A stretch of DNA of 64,000 nt from Haemonchus contortus (Eukaryota; Nematoda; Chromadorea; Rhabditida; Trichostrongylidae), in assembly GCA_000469685.2 (NCBI GenBank), contig LS997563.1, positions 39,348,468 to 39,412,467 of the forward strand, written 5' to 3'. The notes beneath the pieces are model-generated. The model was not told the DNA's origin. It made no database searches and was given only the letters and a program-made list of their open reading frames with translations. The translations under genes were made by a program, and so were the position numbers. Every line of letters begins with the position of its first letter. Position 1 is the first letter of the stretch. Of the stretch, positions 32,714 through 44,593 are shown piece by piece.

Positions 32714-35700
32714 CTGAAAATGAAAACGGAGTAGGTAATGCAGTGATTTCCATGGTTCTTATACGAAAGCAGTTCCCTCCCGAACCTTGTTCAAGTAGTT
32801 CTGTGAGGTGTAATTATTCAGTTGGGTGCAGGAAAATATTGTCATCGTGAAAAAAATTACTTTTCATACTGTTTGACGAATCGGCTTTCCTTTTGAAGTG
32901 TTTGTAAGACACTGATTTGAGCATATCATCAAATTCATGTTTGCTTTAGTGGTCTGCCATAAACTAGATTAAGCTACCCTGCATTGAGGCTACTCCAGAT
33001 AAAGATTTCCAAGGGGTATTCGGGATATCATCGGTTTGAAATGCTGCACAGATATGAAGGATAAGGTACATATTTGGACCTCGATCAATCCTGTCTGAAG
33101 GATGCTCCCCCGCATGCTGCTCTCACCGAGATACTCTCATCGAATGATGGCTGAATACCTACATATGCCTGGCGTAATAGTTACGTATTAGCATTGAGAC
33201 TGAAAAGGTATCGCAACGGATCCCAAATGGCTTCGCAATTTTTTTGGAGTGGGCCCAATCCTTAACTAATCCTGGGGCACGAAAGCGTCGGCTTATATAG
33301 CAGCTAGAAGCGAAAAATCGGTGTCCCATAGGAACTATATACACAAGATAACATATGACTTTAGTAAAAAGGTCTACCAACACAAACAGGGAAGCCTCTC
33401 AGCTTAGGCTGAATGGGCTTTGGATGCATGTTTTGTAGGTAATCACCATGTAATGGTAGTGGAAGAGTAACGGACCCAATCTTCCCTGATCAACCGTAGA
33501 AGAGCATCGACGTTTGGGGTAGGTGTCGGCTGTCCACTGTGCTATAGGGACCCTAAAAGGCGAAATTCTCAATTCGTCGTCACCCAGTACGTGACTACGT
33601 TAGTTCTAGAAGAGAGATCATCAGTTCTTGCTCATAGCAGACACCAAAATAGTATCAGAAGTATATTATGAGAGCCCCTCAAAGTTACAGATCACAGTGG
33701 TTGTATCTAACTTTACTGGGTACAGAAGAGTGCTGATACAGAATAGTCTACGTTGCCAAAAATTGCTAGACAACCAGCTAAAGTTTCGGAATATTGGGCT
33801 TTTTCTGGAATATTTCCAAGATGGACGAGGTTAGCACGGCAATGAGGTGTTCGGATGAGATTTTAGTCTTAGGATGGCAAAGTTCGAAGTCAAAAGTCAA
33901 TGTTCTCCAATGAGAAATAACAAATATATCGAAAAATTTTTCTTGTAGACGTACCAAGGCGGGTGCGATGCAGAGTGAGTGCTCTTCGCAAGTACATTCC
34001 AGCCAGCCTCCATCTTTTGCTTGACACACATTGAGCTGAAATTAGCAGACGTTTTGTATTTGTTCGCGTATGTTCCAATGGTGGTGTAACGGCAAGTGTC
34101 GTGCACATCCCACCTATAGCCTCATGATTGGATCTCGGAATGATACCCGTCCAGGCCAGTCAAGTTCGCTTATTTGTTTACAAACTTGTCTATGAGTATG
34201 GAAGCACTTCATCAACTAGCCACTCCTGGTTATTGTGTAGGAATTGAATACGCAGATACTAATGCGAATGTGAAAGGAAGTCAAATGCCAGCACTCATTC
34301 CAAAGAAAAGGATTAATCAATGCTAAAGACTTTATCCTTGTTGAAGATCACCCATAATGTGTGAGGTCTTCTCTGGCCGACGGGGGACGAGGGATTCGTG
34401 CGATTCTGGGTGCGCGCGGCAAATTGCGGGGCAAAATTCGCGATGATTCAAACAACTCTGGCGCCTATCATTGGGGCACAAACTAGAAGCAGAGTACTTT
34501 AGTAGGGTCGGACAATCCTACTAATCTACTTTTGGGCCCAAATGATAAACGGTGCGGTCGTCCAAATCGCGCCGAATTTCGCCGCACAATTTGTCGCGCG
34601 CATCCAGAATCGCACGAATCGCAACAGAGAACACTTTCAGAGGAATAATCTAGTATCATAATCTCCTTTCATTCATAGCCCACAGACATGAGGTGGGCCT
34701 AGGTGGTCCGACATCTCCGAACCATGCGTGTGTCATAGGGCGCCACTTACCACTAGACTACTTCCGCCCTTCTCTGAATAGGTACTTGGCTCATATAGTA
34801 ACTCGTGAGGAATAAACGAGATAAGGCAGCCAGTAAGTCAGGGCTTTCATCCTCTCAGCCAATATGAATGGCTTGAAGGGGAATATTTCCAGTTCAAGTG
34901 AGGATCGATCTAATATTAAGTGGTAGTGGAACCATTCGGTTATACTACCGCATCCTGTAATCGTTAACAGCAAACTATCCTATTCCTTGTCACTCGATCG
35001 AATGCTTACCCCCATTTTTGATCGTGATACATATCCTCGTTTAATCTTCAGTTTGCTGCAGTCTTTCAGCTCCCAATTGAACTTTATGCAAGGACTGAAA
35101 TCCTCGGATTCCTATAATTTTGCAGTTTCTCCTTAATTTTGCCGTGGCAGCTTACTAGAATGAGCATGGAAAATTCATTTCCATTCATTCTTGGTATACC
35201 TTCCATTGAGCTTTAGTCGATACTAGAAAGGTGTTTGTAGTGAAAGCAATGAGATTTTGAGCACAACAAAGGTTTTTACTGCCCTTTTGTCAAACGTCAT
35301 GACACGGGGCAGTTGCTGACTGCCTCTTTGTCAACAGTCTATAGATTGTATTTGCTGGGGGAGAGAACAACATCAATTTGAGATTCACGGGCAGGCTGAT
35401 TGAAATTCCAGTCATGAAATGAAGAATTGTTGTGGTAGTATTACGTAATGGACCGCTGTTGGTGAAGGAAGTACGGCCAGATATGGTCTTATTCTGACTG
35501 AGCTCAGAACTTAGAGCTTAAACTCCATGAAAAATGACTTCTGTGCTATAGCTCCGTGATCTCGACAGAAAAAGACTAATAGGAGGCCATAGGCAACCGT
35601 GTCCGTGTGGAAGAGAGCATGATTATTAGGACTAGTAGGAAAGTTCAACACTAGAAACCCCTGTCGGGTTAGCACGAGGTGGTGTAAATGATATAGAGTC

Positions 35701-37783
35701 GAGAACTATAACTGCTCATGAATGTGGCTAACTACATGCGACATGTGCCTATCCTTTAAAGTGTCGTTTATAGTGACCTATTTTCCAGTATGGATCAAAA
35801 AATGCCATCGTAGCCGCCGAACTGAAGCTAGGTCATCGTGCCAGGTATTTTAAAAACTGTTTTTACCACATGTTTCCCACGGATATTCATGATGAGCTGA
35901 TCGAGCCAGTCGATGTATGCCATAATGGAGGTTAAGATTTGATTTCGTTTATAATATTTGCGAAATGCTATGAGCCTACTGAACTATACCGTTTATTGTG
36001 TGTTCAATGTAGGTTTAGTTCGAAAGTAAGTTCCGCTTGATTATTCGTCAGTTCGCACGTGAAAACCATTGGTATAGTTACAGTACCGTTCAAAAAGAAA
36101 TCACCTTGAACCTTTTCTTCCATAACTCATCTTGAACTCAATCGTTTTACCCGATTTTTTGACAGCACACTTATCAAACATTACCGACTCTTCTGGTGCG
36201 CAGAATTGGCGGTAGCTCACTTCCGGCCAAGTGAGTGAATTTTTTTTCATAAAACTTGCGAAAGGAGCATGTTGTCTAAGTAAGATTCATTATGTTTTTC
36301 GAGTCTAGAAATATTGATGGGCCTTCTATTCTGTTAGCTAATCGCTCTCAATGAAGAGACAAAACTGTGGCTATCGCTTCCTGATCTTGGAGCAGCTCTC
36401 CGCCATTGCCAGGGGCACTAAGCAAAAACCGACCCATGCTCAACATCCAAGGCTGTTTGCTGTACCAATGTCTACGATTACGAAGGCTATCAAAGGTATT
36501 GAGTCTCTCATAGGCCCTATCAAGCGAGCCAGCTCGGGAAGGTTACGGATTGCCGCTCCTGAGGACGATAGGAAGATCATTTGTGCATCGGCTCAAGATC
36601 CCAGACGACATCTTCCGATATAATGGCCGAGATATCGACGACGGCGACGGCGCTATCATCTAGAGGTACCATCAACAGACGCCTATGGGTTGCTGGAATG
36701 TATGGAGGAAGTCTTGTCAGAAAGTATCTGGATCCCTAAAAAAACAGACGAGCTCGACTTTAATGGGCGCGTTAGCACCTTCACTGGATCTTCGATCAAT
36801 GACGCGAAGTCATCTAGAGCGAGTAGTCAAAGATTGTTTTGCTTGGTTCACTCGAGTTTCGTTCGTAGACGACTTTTTAAAACACAAGTTCCGACCCCAA
36901 GTACCATTTGACAACACTCAGGCATGGTGTCGGCTCAGTATAGGTTTGGGGATGGTCTCCGAGTCTAAGCATGGGGTCCATGCACCTTATTCTCACCACT
37001 GCAGCCTAGCAGATGTACGTAGACATTTTGGAAAAATCCACGCTATCTTTCTCCCGTCGTGTGCACGGAAGAAAATTTAATTCCAGCGAGATAACGACCC
37101 CAGACACAGATCTAGAAGGGGCGCGCTCATCGGGGAATTCGATCCCTTGACTGAACCAGCCAGTCCCCTGACCTAAACATCAATGGACCCTCGTGGCAAG
37201 ACCTCAAGAAAAGGATAGCCGGTAAAACAGTCACAAATGCTGCTCAGAAACTTGGCCTATTTGAAGAGGAATGGAAGGGAATCGATGAGTGCCTGATCGA
37301 CAAGTTGGTCGAACCAATGCCCCGCAGATACCAAGCCGTCATCGATGCCAACGGCTTCACTACAAAGTATAAGACTAGTAGTTAATTAGGTTTCAATCTC
37401 ATGATGATAGCATTCAAGTCAAGTGATTTATATTAAATTATTGAAACTGATGTTATTTTGTCCTGTTCAGAACAAATGTGAAAAGTGGGCTTTTAAACGA
37501 AATAAAAAGGGGTTTTGTGAGTTCTATGATGGATACATTGAATATCATTACTGTTGACAACATACCAAAAAATCAGTCAAAAACATTGAGTTTGAGATGA
37601 GTTATGGCAAAAAAGGTTGAAGGTGATTTCTTTTTGAACGGTACTGTATTTAGTATCACCCAGAAATATTCGTTAACGTACCCTTTCTTTCATCGTAGTG
37701 TCACATACTGACGGTCTTTTCCCTTGGATTGATACGTCAGGCAATGAAAAGAGCCATAACATGAACATACACCGGAAGAACAT
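32303..37783 (-). CDS. Secreted eight-cysteine protein, array copy 4 (3'-truncated, open)
   Basis: Four-exon minus-strand model: 37682-37783, 35010-35111, 33955-34035, 32303-32713; about 231 aa with all junctions in phase 0. It keeps the signal peptide and all eight cysteines, but the tail differs: a charged KKEWSDGNGDE repeat, then a short Thr/Ser part, ending at TAG (32303) where homology to copy 2 stops at the duplication junction (IPTT). So the C-terminus is newly acquired and the terminal exon is lost. A Tc1-like element lies in intron 1 and a MITE plus SINE-like pieces in intron 2. Probably expressed as a shorter, acidic-tailed secreted protein; function unknown. Confidence 0.65.
33955..34035 (-). 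CDS. Third (cysteine) exon, copy 4
   Basis: 81 nt, phase 0, acceptor GCTAATTTCAG and donor CTTG/GTACGT. Encodes LNVCQAKDGGWLECTC, then HSLCIAPAL; C-x9-C-x-C-x5-C as in copies 2 and 3. Confidence 0.75.
34080..34195 (+). repeat. SINE-like fragment
   Basis: Head GGTGGTGTAACGGCAAGTGT and a diverged B-box-like ATTGGATCTC, followed by part of the family body. In intron 2 of the copy 4 secreted gene. Confidence 0.5.
34393..34620. mobile_element. Palindromic MITE, family A, copy 2
   Basis: Ends GATTCGTGCGATTCTGG inverted at CCAGAATCGCACGAATC. Inner blocks (CAACTCTGGCGCCTATCATT, CCCAAATGATA) match the MITE at 3179-3398. It lies in intron 2 of the copy 4 gene. Confidence 0.75.
34695..34770 (-). repeat. 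SINE-like head
   Basis: On the minus strand: GGCGGAAGTAGTCTAGTGGT, then TAAGTGGCGCC and GCATGGTTCGGAGA, the pol-III-like head of the family described at 10238. Confidence 0.55.
35010..35111 (-). CDS. Second (cysteine) exon, copy 4
   Basis: 102 nt, phase 0, acceptor AAATTATAG and donor ATGGGG/GTAAGC. Encodes ESEDFSPCIKF, a DCSK, then KIKRGY and a final KMG. More diverged than copies 2 and 3, yet both cysteines and the frame are kept. Confidence 0.75.
36079..37648 (+). mobile_element. Tc1-like transposon (defective)
   Basis: The element is 36081-37646 (1566 bp) between TA duplications. Inverted ends start CAGTACCGTTCAAAAAGAAA and continue for at least 60 bp. A broken plus-strand transposase (about 36351-37385) shows a helix-turn-helix-like N-terminus (LSAIARGTKQ, STITKAIKGIE), a SPDLNINGPSWQDLKKRI segment matching the SPDLNPIE..W..LK motif of Tc1 transposases, and the C-terminal IDKLVEPMPRRYQAVI. 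Several stops make it inactive. It lies in intron 1 of the copy 4 secreted gene. Confidence 0.85.
37682..37783 (-). CDS. Signal-peptide exon, copy 4
   Basis: ATG at 37783-37781; 34 codons in phase 0; donor AAAGG/GTACGT only 35 bp from the Tc1-like element. Signal peptide MFFRCMFMLWLFSLPDVSIQ, then SVCDTTMKER. The longest minus-strand frame over this stretch is another frame and contains no signal peptide. Confidence 0.75.
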
Positions 37784-38099
37784 CGCTGTGGTATAGACAA
37801 TTCAGAATGGACTACACACCCACCATATGCTACTTTTAAATGGTGTACGATCAAAATTAGATATTTGTTGATCGCTATCTTTGATAGTATTTCTGGTAAT
37901 GGCAGATTCCAATAAGTATCATGAGTTTCCGCTTCGTTTAGAATGGTTATCGCTGGGAAACTATCAGAGATCCTTACTGTAATAAAGAATATTGGCATAG
38001 CGCACCTGCATGGATGGTACAGAATATCCGAGCGGCCAAGTTCTTCCGAGAACTACCTTTTTCCACTGTCTTCTCCATGGCAAGAGTCATGAAAAGCGC

Positions 38100-41000
38100 T
38101 TAATGTGAAGAAGAAACTAGATCGAAAAATAGCGGGTGTTTGTATAAAGAATAAATGACCGCCACTGAAGAAGAAGTTTCTCGACGTCGTTTTCTGGAAT
38201 CCTGAAGATCTTTATCATGAATTTCCTGGAGCAAAGTGTCATTACACAGTTGGATGTGGGGCAGTGTCAACCAAACAGTTGCAATATCGTTCTCATAAGC
38301 CGACCAGATTTCGAACCTCCCCAGTGCTGTTGAATACACTTTTTATGGGGCTGCTGTTAGTAGCTAATCCTGTCGAGCATCTCCTATTCGGGTGGTACTC
38401 TTCAGATGGCTATCTTTTTAGATCGGGAAAGTTCTTGGCGTGAGAAAATGGCTAAACGCTATCGAAGTTCGCGGGGGGAAGCGTCATGGGTAGGAGCGCA
38501 ACGCCTAGAACACACAGTGGCAGGGCCCTATAGTCAAAGCTGAACACAGTCTACAGCTAAATTCCCTTATTGTAACATTCTCACAGTAAGCTACGCGAAA
38601 ACTGTTCACAAAAAAACCGGGTAGATCATACCGTAGTTCTACCGAACTCACAATCAGTAATGTATCTTTGTTGGTGTCAGATTCATCGAGCTTGACTTCT
38701 ATTATATTATATGAAGTTTTAGGCCGAATCTAACTGGAAGGGCTGGCGGGTTCTTATTCCGAAAGAGGTCGTGCTGTAGGTAAATTCAGCCAATCTCGAT
38801 TCCCACTGTAATACTTTTGCTTTTAAAGAGACAGTTCGCGATCAAAATAACTAAAAATTCATTATCAATTGCGCTCTATGGCTCTTTGGAAGGTCCCATA
38901 GGAAAACGGAAAGGTGGAACGGTGGACACGTAGCGGGATAATGCTCGAAAGCGGTCCCAAATCGGCTGTCACTCATTAGTTCTAAAAGAGGACGAGTCTA
39001 ACGGCTTCACAAAAGCCGACATCATTCGAATTGGAACATTTGTATGAATGAAGTCAGTTGATATAAGTCAGTAACCGCACACGTCGCTTTGCAACTAGTG
39101 AAATCTCGTCCAGACGTTTTTCTTTGTGGGAATCTCATCATCCTGAGGAAGGAACGTGTTCCGGAAGACTTTGAATTGAGGGTTTCTGCAAATTTTCTGA
39201 CTTTTTCTTTGCTACCGCCCTGATTCGATAAAGTACACGAAGTTGTTAGATATACCTTCAAGAGAATTGAATCCCACGCAGCGTATACGTAATTCTAGGG
39301 AATCAAGTTGTAACTCAATTATGATGAATTGTTCCAGCACTTGAGCTGTACTTACGTCATGGTTACTTAAGAGTGAGGTAGTTATGTGTAATTTTCATTA
39401 CTGTCTGGGAAAGTGTATTTTTATATTTACATTGAATTTTAGTACCTTTTCATTACTCATCAAGCATTCAGGGGAAAGCTTGTCGGTCTTCAATGACATC
39501 GTTTCGATGGCATTGTCTTTCATGCTATGTTGGTAGTCTTTTTAAGCCCTTCGTGTCGTGTGCAAAATCCCCAGACAATTTCGGAGCGCTGGTGTCCAGT
39601 GGAATCGTACATTCGCTTCCGCCTCTCTAATGCATGACGTGTGTTCGTCTTGGTGGCGCTAAACTTAGCCCACGCCGACGGATGCTGTCGCTCCTAAGTG
39701 GTACTGATTGTTTGTTTTACAGTAGGTGGGTGCATCACGTCATTCCCTTAGTGACAGTACCCCTTGTCCGACTAGATTAAATTTTCATCTAGAATATGAT
39801 TCTATATTCCTGTCAAAGACAACTCGTCTCTGTCAGATTCTATTACTTACAGAATGCTGCAGCGTTAAGATTTTTTTTCAAAAAAATCGTACATGGGCTA
39901 GAGGCGACTTATAATCTCCAAGGCGTATGGAAATAACAGTGATGTTTCGTAATGAATCTCACCCTCCTCTTGAAATTCTCCTATCGGACAGATGAACTAC
40001 AGGTACTCAATCATCATTGCTTTTTTATTGGCGTTTATACTCACCGGATACGACGGGAAACTCGTCCACATTATTCTTACGTGCATCATTTTTTTTACAG
40101 ATGTGACGCCTTGTTCCCCGTGCTTTTCATTAGCAGTAACTGATTAGCAGATTATACCCTGCTAGACCCTTTTAAAATCAAATTCTCATTCTTGTTAGTG
40201 AATTATTTGGCATAGATTCGAATTCTGACGCTCAAGCTCGCTTCTGTCATCTTGTGGTTTTGGTTTTATTTGAGCGAGTTCTGTTTTGGTAGAACGTTTC
40301 AAGTTGTTTTGAGATGTTTGTTCCATTTTAAGGTGTAAGTGAGAAATACAAACATTTTGTTGGTTCCCTCGTCCCATAAAAAGAGGAACATCCTTTTGTT
40401 GGAGTCCAGACGAATGCATTGATGTTCCATTGGGTGTTCGAACATCAGTATTAATGTGCTTCTCAATTGAATGCATCTGTCCGTCACCATTCATCTTCAC
40501 CAGGAGCCGTCGGCCAAACACCGGAAATCAACCTCGACGGGGTTCATTGGTCGGTCGGTGCTCTTGTTTCCCTACGGCCATACGAGTCTAACTGGATTTT
40601 CATCCGATTTTTTTGGAAGGGATCAAAGATCCCTCGATAGAAGGTTCGGATTTCTGCCTATTCGTTGAATTTCCTTGATTTCCAATTTAGACATCTTCTC
40701 TTACCGATGTAAATAAGAAGACTTTTTCTGGAGGGACATAGGAACGCATTTTGCCGTCTGGTCAAGAGTAAAGAACCTTCAGAGTTAATGGATCGCTATT
40801 CATAACTATTCCTATTCTTAATCGACTTTTTACCATCTTGTTAGGAGCCTTTATCAAGGAAAATAATTTTCACCGAAAAAGTAACTTAATCTCCTTGGTT
40901 ATGTAGACCCCACAATTGCGCTCCTTTGACTTAGGGGATCCCAGAGAACCGTTTCCGGGATCTCTTAATTCTAAGGGTACGCATTTACAGAGCCGTTTGT

Positions 41001-44000
41001 CTTATGTAATAGAATATCTTACTTTTTCGTTCGGGGTATTTTTGCAAGGTTCTGTCTTCAGTTTCTACGAAATTGTTTCTCATTTTTTCTCCCAATAAAC
41101 TTAATGGAATAAGAAATATGGGGATATATTATAGAAAACAAAACTACGTCATTCGAGGTTTTCAGTATGCATGGAATTTTAGAAGAAAAGCGTTTTCTGC
41201 CTACTCGGACGAGCTGGCTGTAATCAGCTCGCCTTGCTGCCAAGAAAGAAGATGTCCTTTTGTCGATTGGTGAGGGCCCAGAAATGTTCCATTCCTTGAC
41301 GGCTTTCCCTGAAGAAATGTATTACGATGAAAAATGCTCTAAAATTTCCCGAAAATTGTAGAAAATAACGTTAAGTGATCAATATTCACGAATTCTACCC
41401 TTACAGTTTTGCCTTTTATTTGGGAGTAGGGCATTTTGAGTTTTTTTTAGCACTCATCGCGAGTTGGAGGGCAGTGATGTATTGGTAAGTAGCGCACTCT
41501 CATACACTCATGGTCCCCCGTATCGATCTCCGACTAGATCAACCGAGCCTCCCAGCCTTACCAGAGTCGTCTGGGAGGATAAAAGCACTGACTTGCATGT
41601 CGGTCTTTGTAAGCACGGTACGGCTTTAGAGGCTTGTGATACAGTTTTTTTGCTCAAAAACAAAGCTAATCAGTATCAAAAAGTTATTAGCTATATTTGG
41701 CTTTACACCTCGTTTACTCGTAGCAGTTGGATCGACTACTACGTCGACCTCAAGTGGTCATTACGAGAATATGATTCGGAGAAAAGATTGCTCGACAAGT
41801 GCTTTCCAGCAGAATATAAATGTCCTTCCCTCTTCCCGTGAATCCGCAGCTCCTAAGGGAACGAGGCAGTAATTGCGTGACTACTGCATCCATAAAGGCT
41901 TCAATTTGCCCATTATGAATCGGCAACACATTATGAATGGCTTAGCACTTTTCCCATTGCAACAACTTGCAGGCGATTTGGTTTTTGGAACTTCCGTCCT
42001 TATTTTTCGAAGCTAGGTTGAACTCAGGTTTCTTCTAGGTCGGGTCAGGATCTTCCAATCAGCACCAGTGTCTATCCTTTCTGCAAATTGCATGGGCCAG
42101 TGTGCAGCTCAAATGCCTCTTCGGCTTGCGGTGGTGTCGAATGCATGGCGCATTATGAAATAACTGGTAGAGCTGCATTTCCTCTGGTTTGCTGGCTGTA
42201 ATATACGGAGAATCAGATAAAACAAGCCTTCAGACAACAATGGCTAAACGTTCAGTTACCGCAGCCACCTAAGGTGGGCGGAGACCTGATTACGGGAGGT
42301 CCAATCTAACTGTCTCCCTTGTCCCCATTCCCGTTAAGCTGCAAACTGCGAAGTTGGCATATTTTGTGCGATCACAGATCTGCCCTTCTTGTTACAGAAG
42401 AATGTGTTGTACTCTGCAAATAGCTTACTGAACGGGGCTCGTTTTTTTCAGCGGAAAAGGGTTAAATTAATAGAGCCTTCAAATGCCCTTATAATTGAAC
42501 CCTTTCTTTGATTTTTTTTCAAGGAGGAAACGTCATCTGGAAGTGACTACTTCTGCTAACTCGTGCCAACTACAGGCAGAGAGTATTGGCCTCACGTCAT
42601 TCGGGGAATAACTTTTTTTCGTTCATTAAAAACAACCCTACAAATTACTTGCTGTAAGTCAATCATGTGCCATTTCATTCCCTACTAACCCTAAGTCGTA
42701 TTGCATTGCAGAAACCGCCTACTTGATTTATTAGTTCTATTATATATGGTGCCATGAGCAGTCAGTTTCTTAGCCATTCCCTTTGCCTAGGTTTCTTTAG
42801 GGATTTGCCTTTCTTTGCAGTTGAAGTGATCATTCAAATTTATCATAATCAGATCTACCCCTTTGAAATTTAAAGTTTCTGGACAGGAATTCTGAGGCCT
42901 CCTATTATGTAGGCAACCACGTAATTGCATAATATTTTAATAAATGTTCTTTCCTTTCTTTTCACAAAAAAAAGAAATATCAACCCAAGTGGGTTTACAA
43001 AATTCTCATATACCTGGTCAGGCATTTACCCTTCAAGGTAAATGTTCGAAGCACGAGAAAAATATGCGGAGGCGTAGTTGCCAACCTGATATTATGGAAA
43101 CGATAACAAACAGATCAAAAAGCTAGAAAATTTTGCTTTGAGTTCCACAAATTACTCCTAGGTGATAGGCTTCCAAAAAAGAGATGGCATTGATTGTTAG
43201 GGATTGGATGTACCTACTTTTAATCTTGTCAGGGCTTTTGAATCCACGTACGCTTATCTTCGACCTGAACATCTTTATTATGAAAGCAGTTTTTGTTTTT
43301 CAATTTCTCGTCAAAAAGTGGAATTCACAAACATCCTCTTTTTTGTGGCTTCCTTTTGAACTCTGGTTCTAATTATTTTTCTTTATCGGCAATATCAACC
43401 CACTTTGAATGATAGAAGTTACTTGTGAAAAAGGAATTTTCTAACTTACAAGCAGCAGTTGCTACAGCAGTTGCTAGTACTCAATTTATGGAATGCTTGA
43501 TTCAGATCCAATCCACAAGTAGTTCTAGCAGCAGCTAGGGGGTATGTAAAGTACAGATCATTCAACATTGCTTGTTTGTATATCTGTTCATCTGGAGCGC
43601 TGACAGAATTTTTGAAAGTCTGGGAGTCTTTGAAGTTATTTTTTGACTTGGCATTGTAACTTGGGAGCTTTCATGTGTCATCCGCTTGATCGCCTGAACA
43701 TCATACCTAGTTTTTGTTTGTTGTTTGGTTGTTTTTTTATGAGGAGCGACACATTCCATGGATTACCATTGTCGAACACCATTCTCATATGCCACTGTTC
43801 CAAGAAATGTGCCACTCTTTCACTCATTCAAGGAGCTTTTCATATCATTTGCGCAAAACTATATTTAGGACATTCTGACTCAAAAAATTGCACTTCACTT
43901 ATCTGCCATTGGCAATTTTCGCTGGGAACTTCCTCTTCTATTCTGGATGAACCCATTGCTTCACATTTCTCTTCCCAGCACCCCAGTGCGGTTACACTCT

Positions 44001-44400
44001 CTGATTACTGACTGCGAGCATGTCCAGCGTCAAGGTAAAAGATTTCTTTTGGAGCATGCAGGAGCTCCCATTCTGTCGCGTTCCTTGAACGTCTGTGGAA
44101 TCCTCAGCCTTTGGGCCACTCACTTCGAATCTTTATCTTCTCTTCCATTTCGGTCTTTTAAACGGGCTACTTGGTTATCTTAAGGGTGTGTATCAGGGCT
44201 GTACATTTCAGTATATCCAATGTTGCGTCGCTAATCTCATTTTCGATACTAGGTCCTTTCAAAAAAGCTCTCTTTTACTTTAATTTTCTCCCTCGTATCA
44301 TTTTTGCGTTCCTTTTAGTACCAGTACCGATTACAAATAAATGAACCAGCCTAAACTCTACGTCATGCAGCGTGTACGCACCTTTTCACGAGGTCGAGGA
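38100..44400. other. Long intergenic region between the divergent secreted and Rho-like genes of copy 4
   Basis: Six kilobases without a supported gene. The corresponding spacer in copy 2 is only about 1.7 kb, so this interval has expanded or been replaced. It holds a SINE-like element (41467) and open frames such as 40195-40521 minus and 43643-44011 plus, without convincing splice sites or copies. No other repeat family was recognised. Confidence 0.4.
41467..41610 (+). repeat. SINE-like element
   Basis: Family member of 10238: GCAGTGATGTATTGGTAAGT head, ATCGATCTCCGACTAG body, then GTCTGGGAGGATAAAAGCAC tail. Confidence 0.6.
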
Positions 44401-44420
44401 TGGCTCTGATTTTAAAAACT

Positions 44421-44430
44421 ACTTTTGTAG
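44421..44430 (+). promoter_or_regulatory. Predicted splice or trans-splice acceptor before the Rho-like start codon
   Basis: ACTTTTGTAG/TAATATGG. The two paralogous fragments have TTTTTACAG/TAAT at the same position (17747, 30763). An acceptor four bases before the ATG fits spliced-leader addition, common in nematodes, and supports this start. No donor was sought further upstream. Confidence 0.5.
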
Positions 44431-44434
44431 TAAT

Positions 44435-44593
44435 ATGGCGAACGCGGAATATACCAATACGGAACAAAGGAAATTGTCGATTCTGTCGGATATCGAACTG
44501 GTTCGAGGTGTAGTGATTGGCGATGACGAATCCGTCATAGCGATGATGATGGAAAAGTATGCTGAGTTCAATGGACTGCCATATAATGACCAG
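44435..44593 (+). CDS. Rho-like gene exon 1
   Basis: 53 codons from MANAEYTNTEQRK to YNDQ; donor CAG/GTAACC. An in-frame upstream ATG at 44372 exists, but would lie before the acceptor conserved in the paralogues, so 44435 is preferred. The stretch KLSILSDIELV is recognisable in both pseudogene copies. Confidence 0.75.

Noticed and set aside
37690..37998. Cys-rich minus-strand frame containing PQRCSSGVCSCYGSFHC
   Set aside because: It is interrupted by stops in copies 2 and 3. The overlapping frame starting MFFRCMFMLW is open to the splice donor in all copies and encodes the signal peptide.
40195..40521. 108-codon minus-strand frame
   Set aside because: Composition is plausible, but there is no signal, splice pair or second copy; not enough to call a gene.
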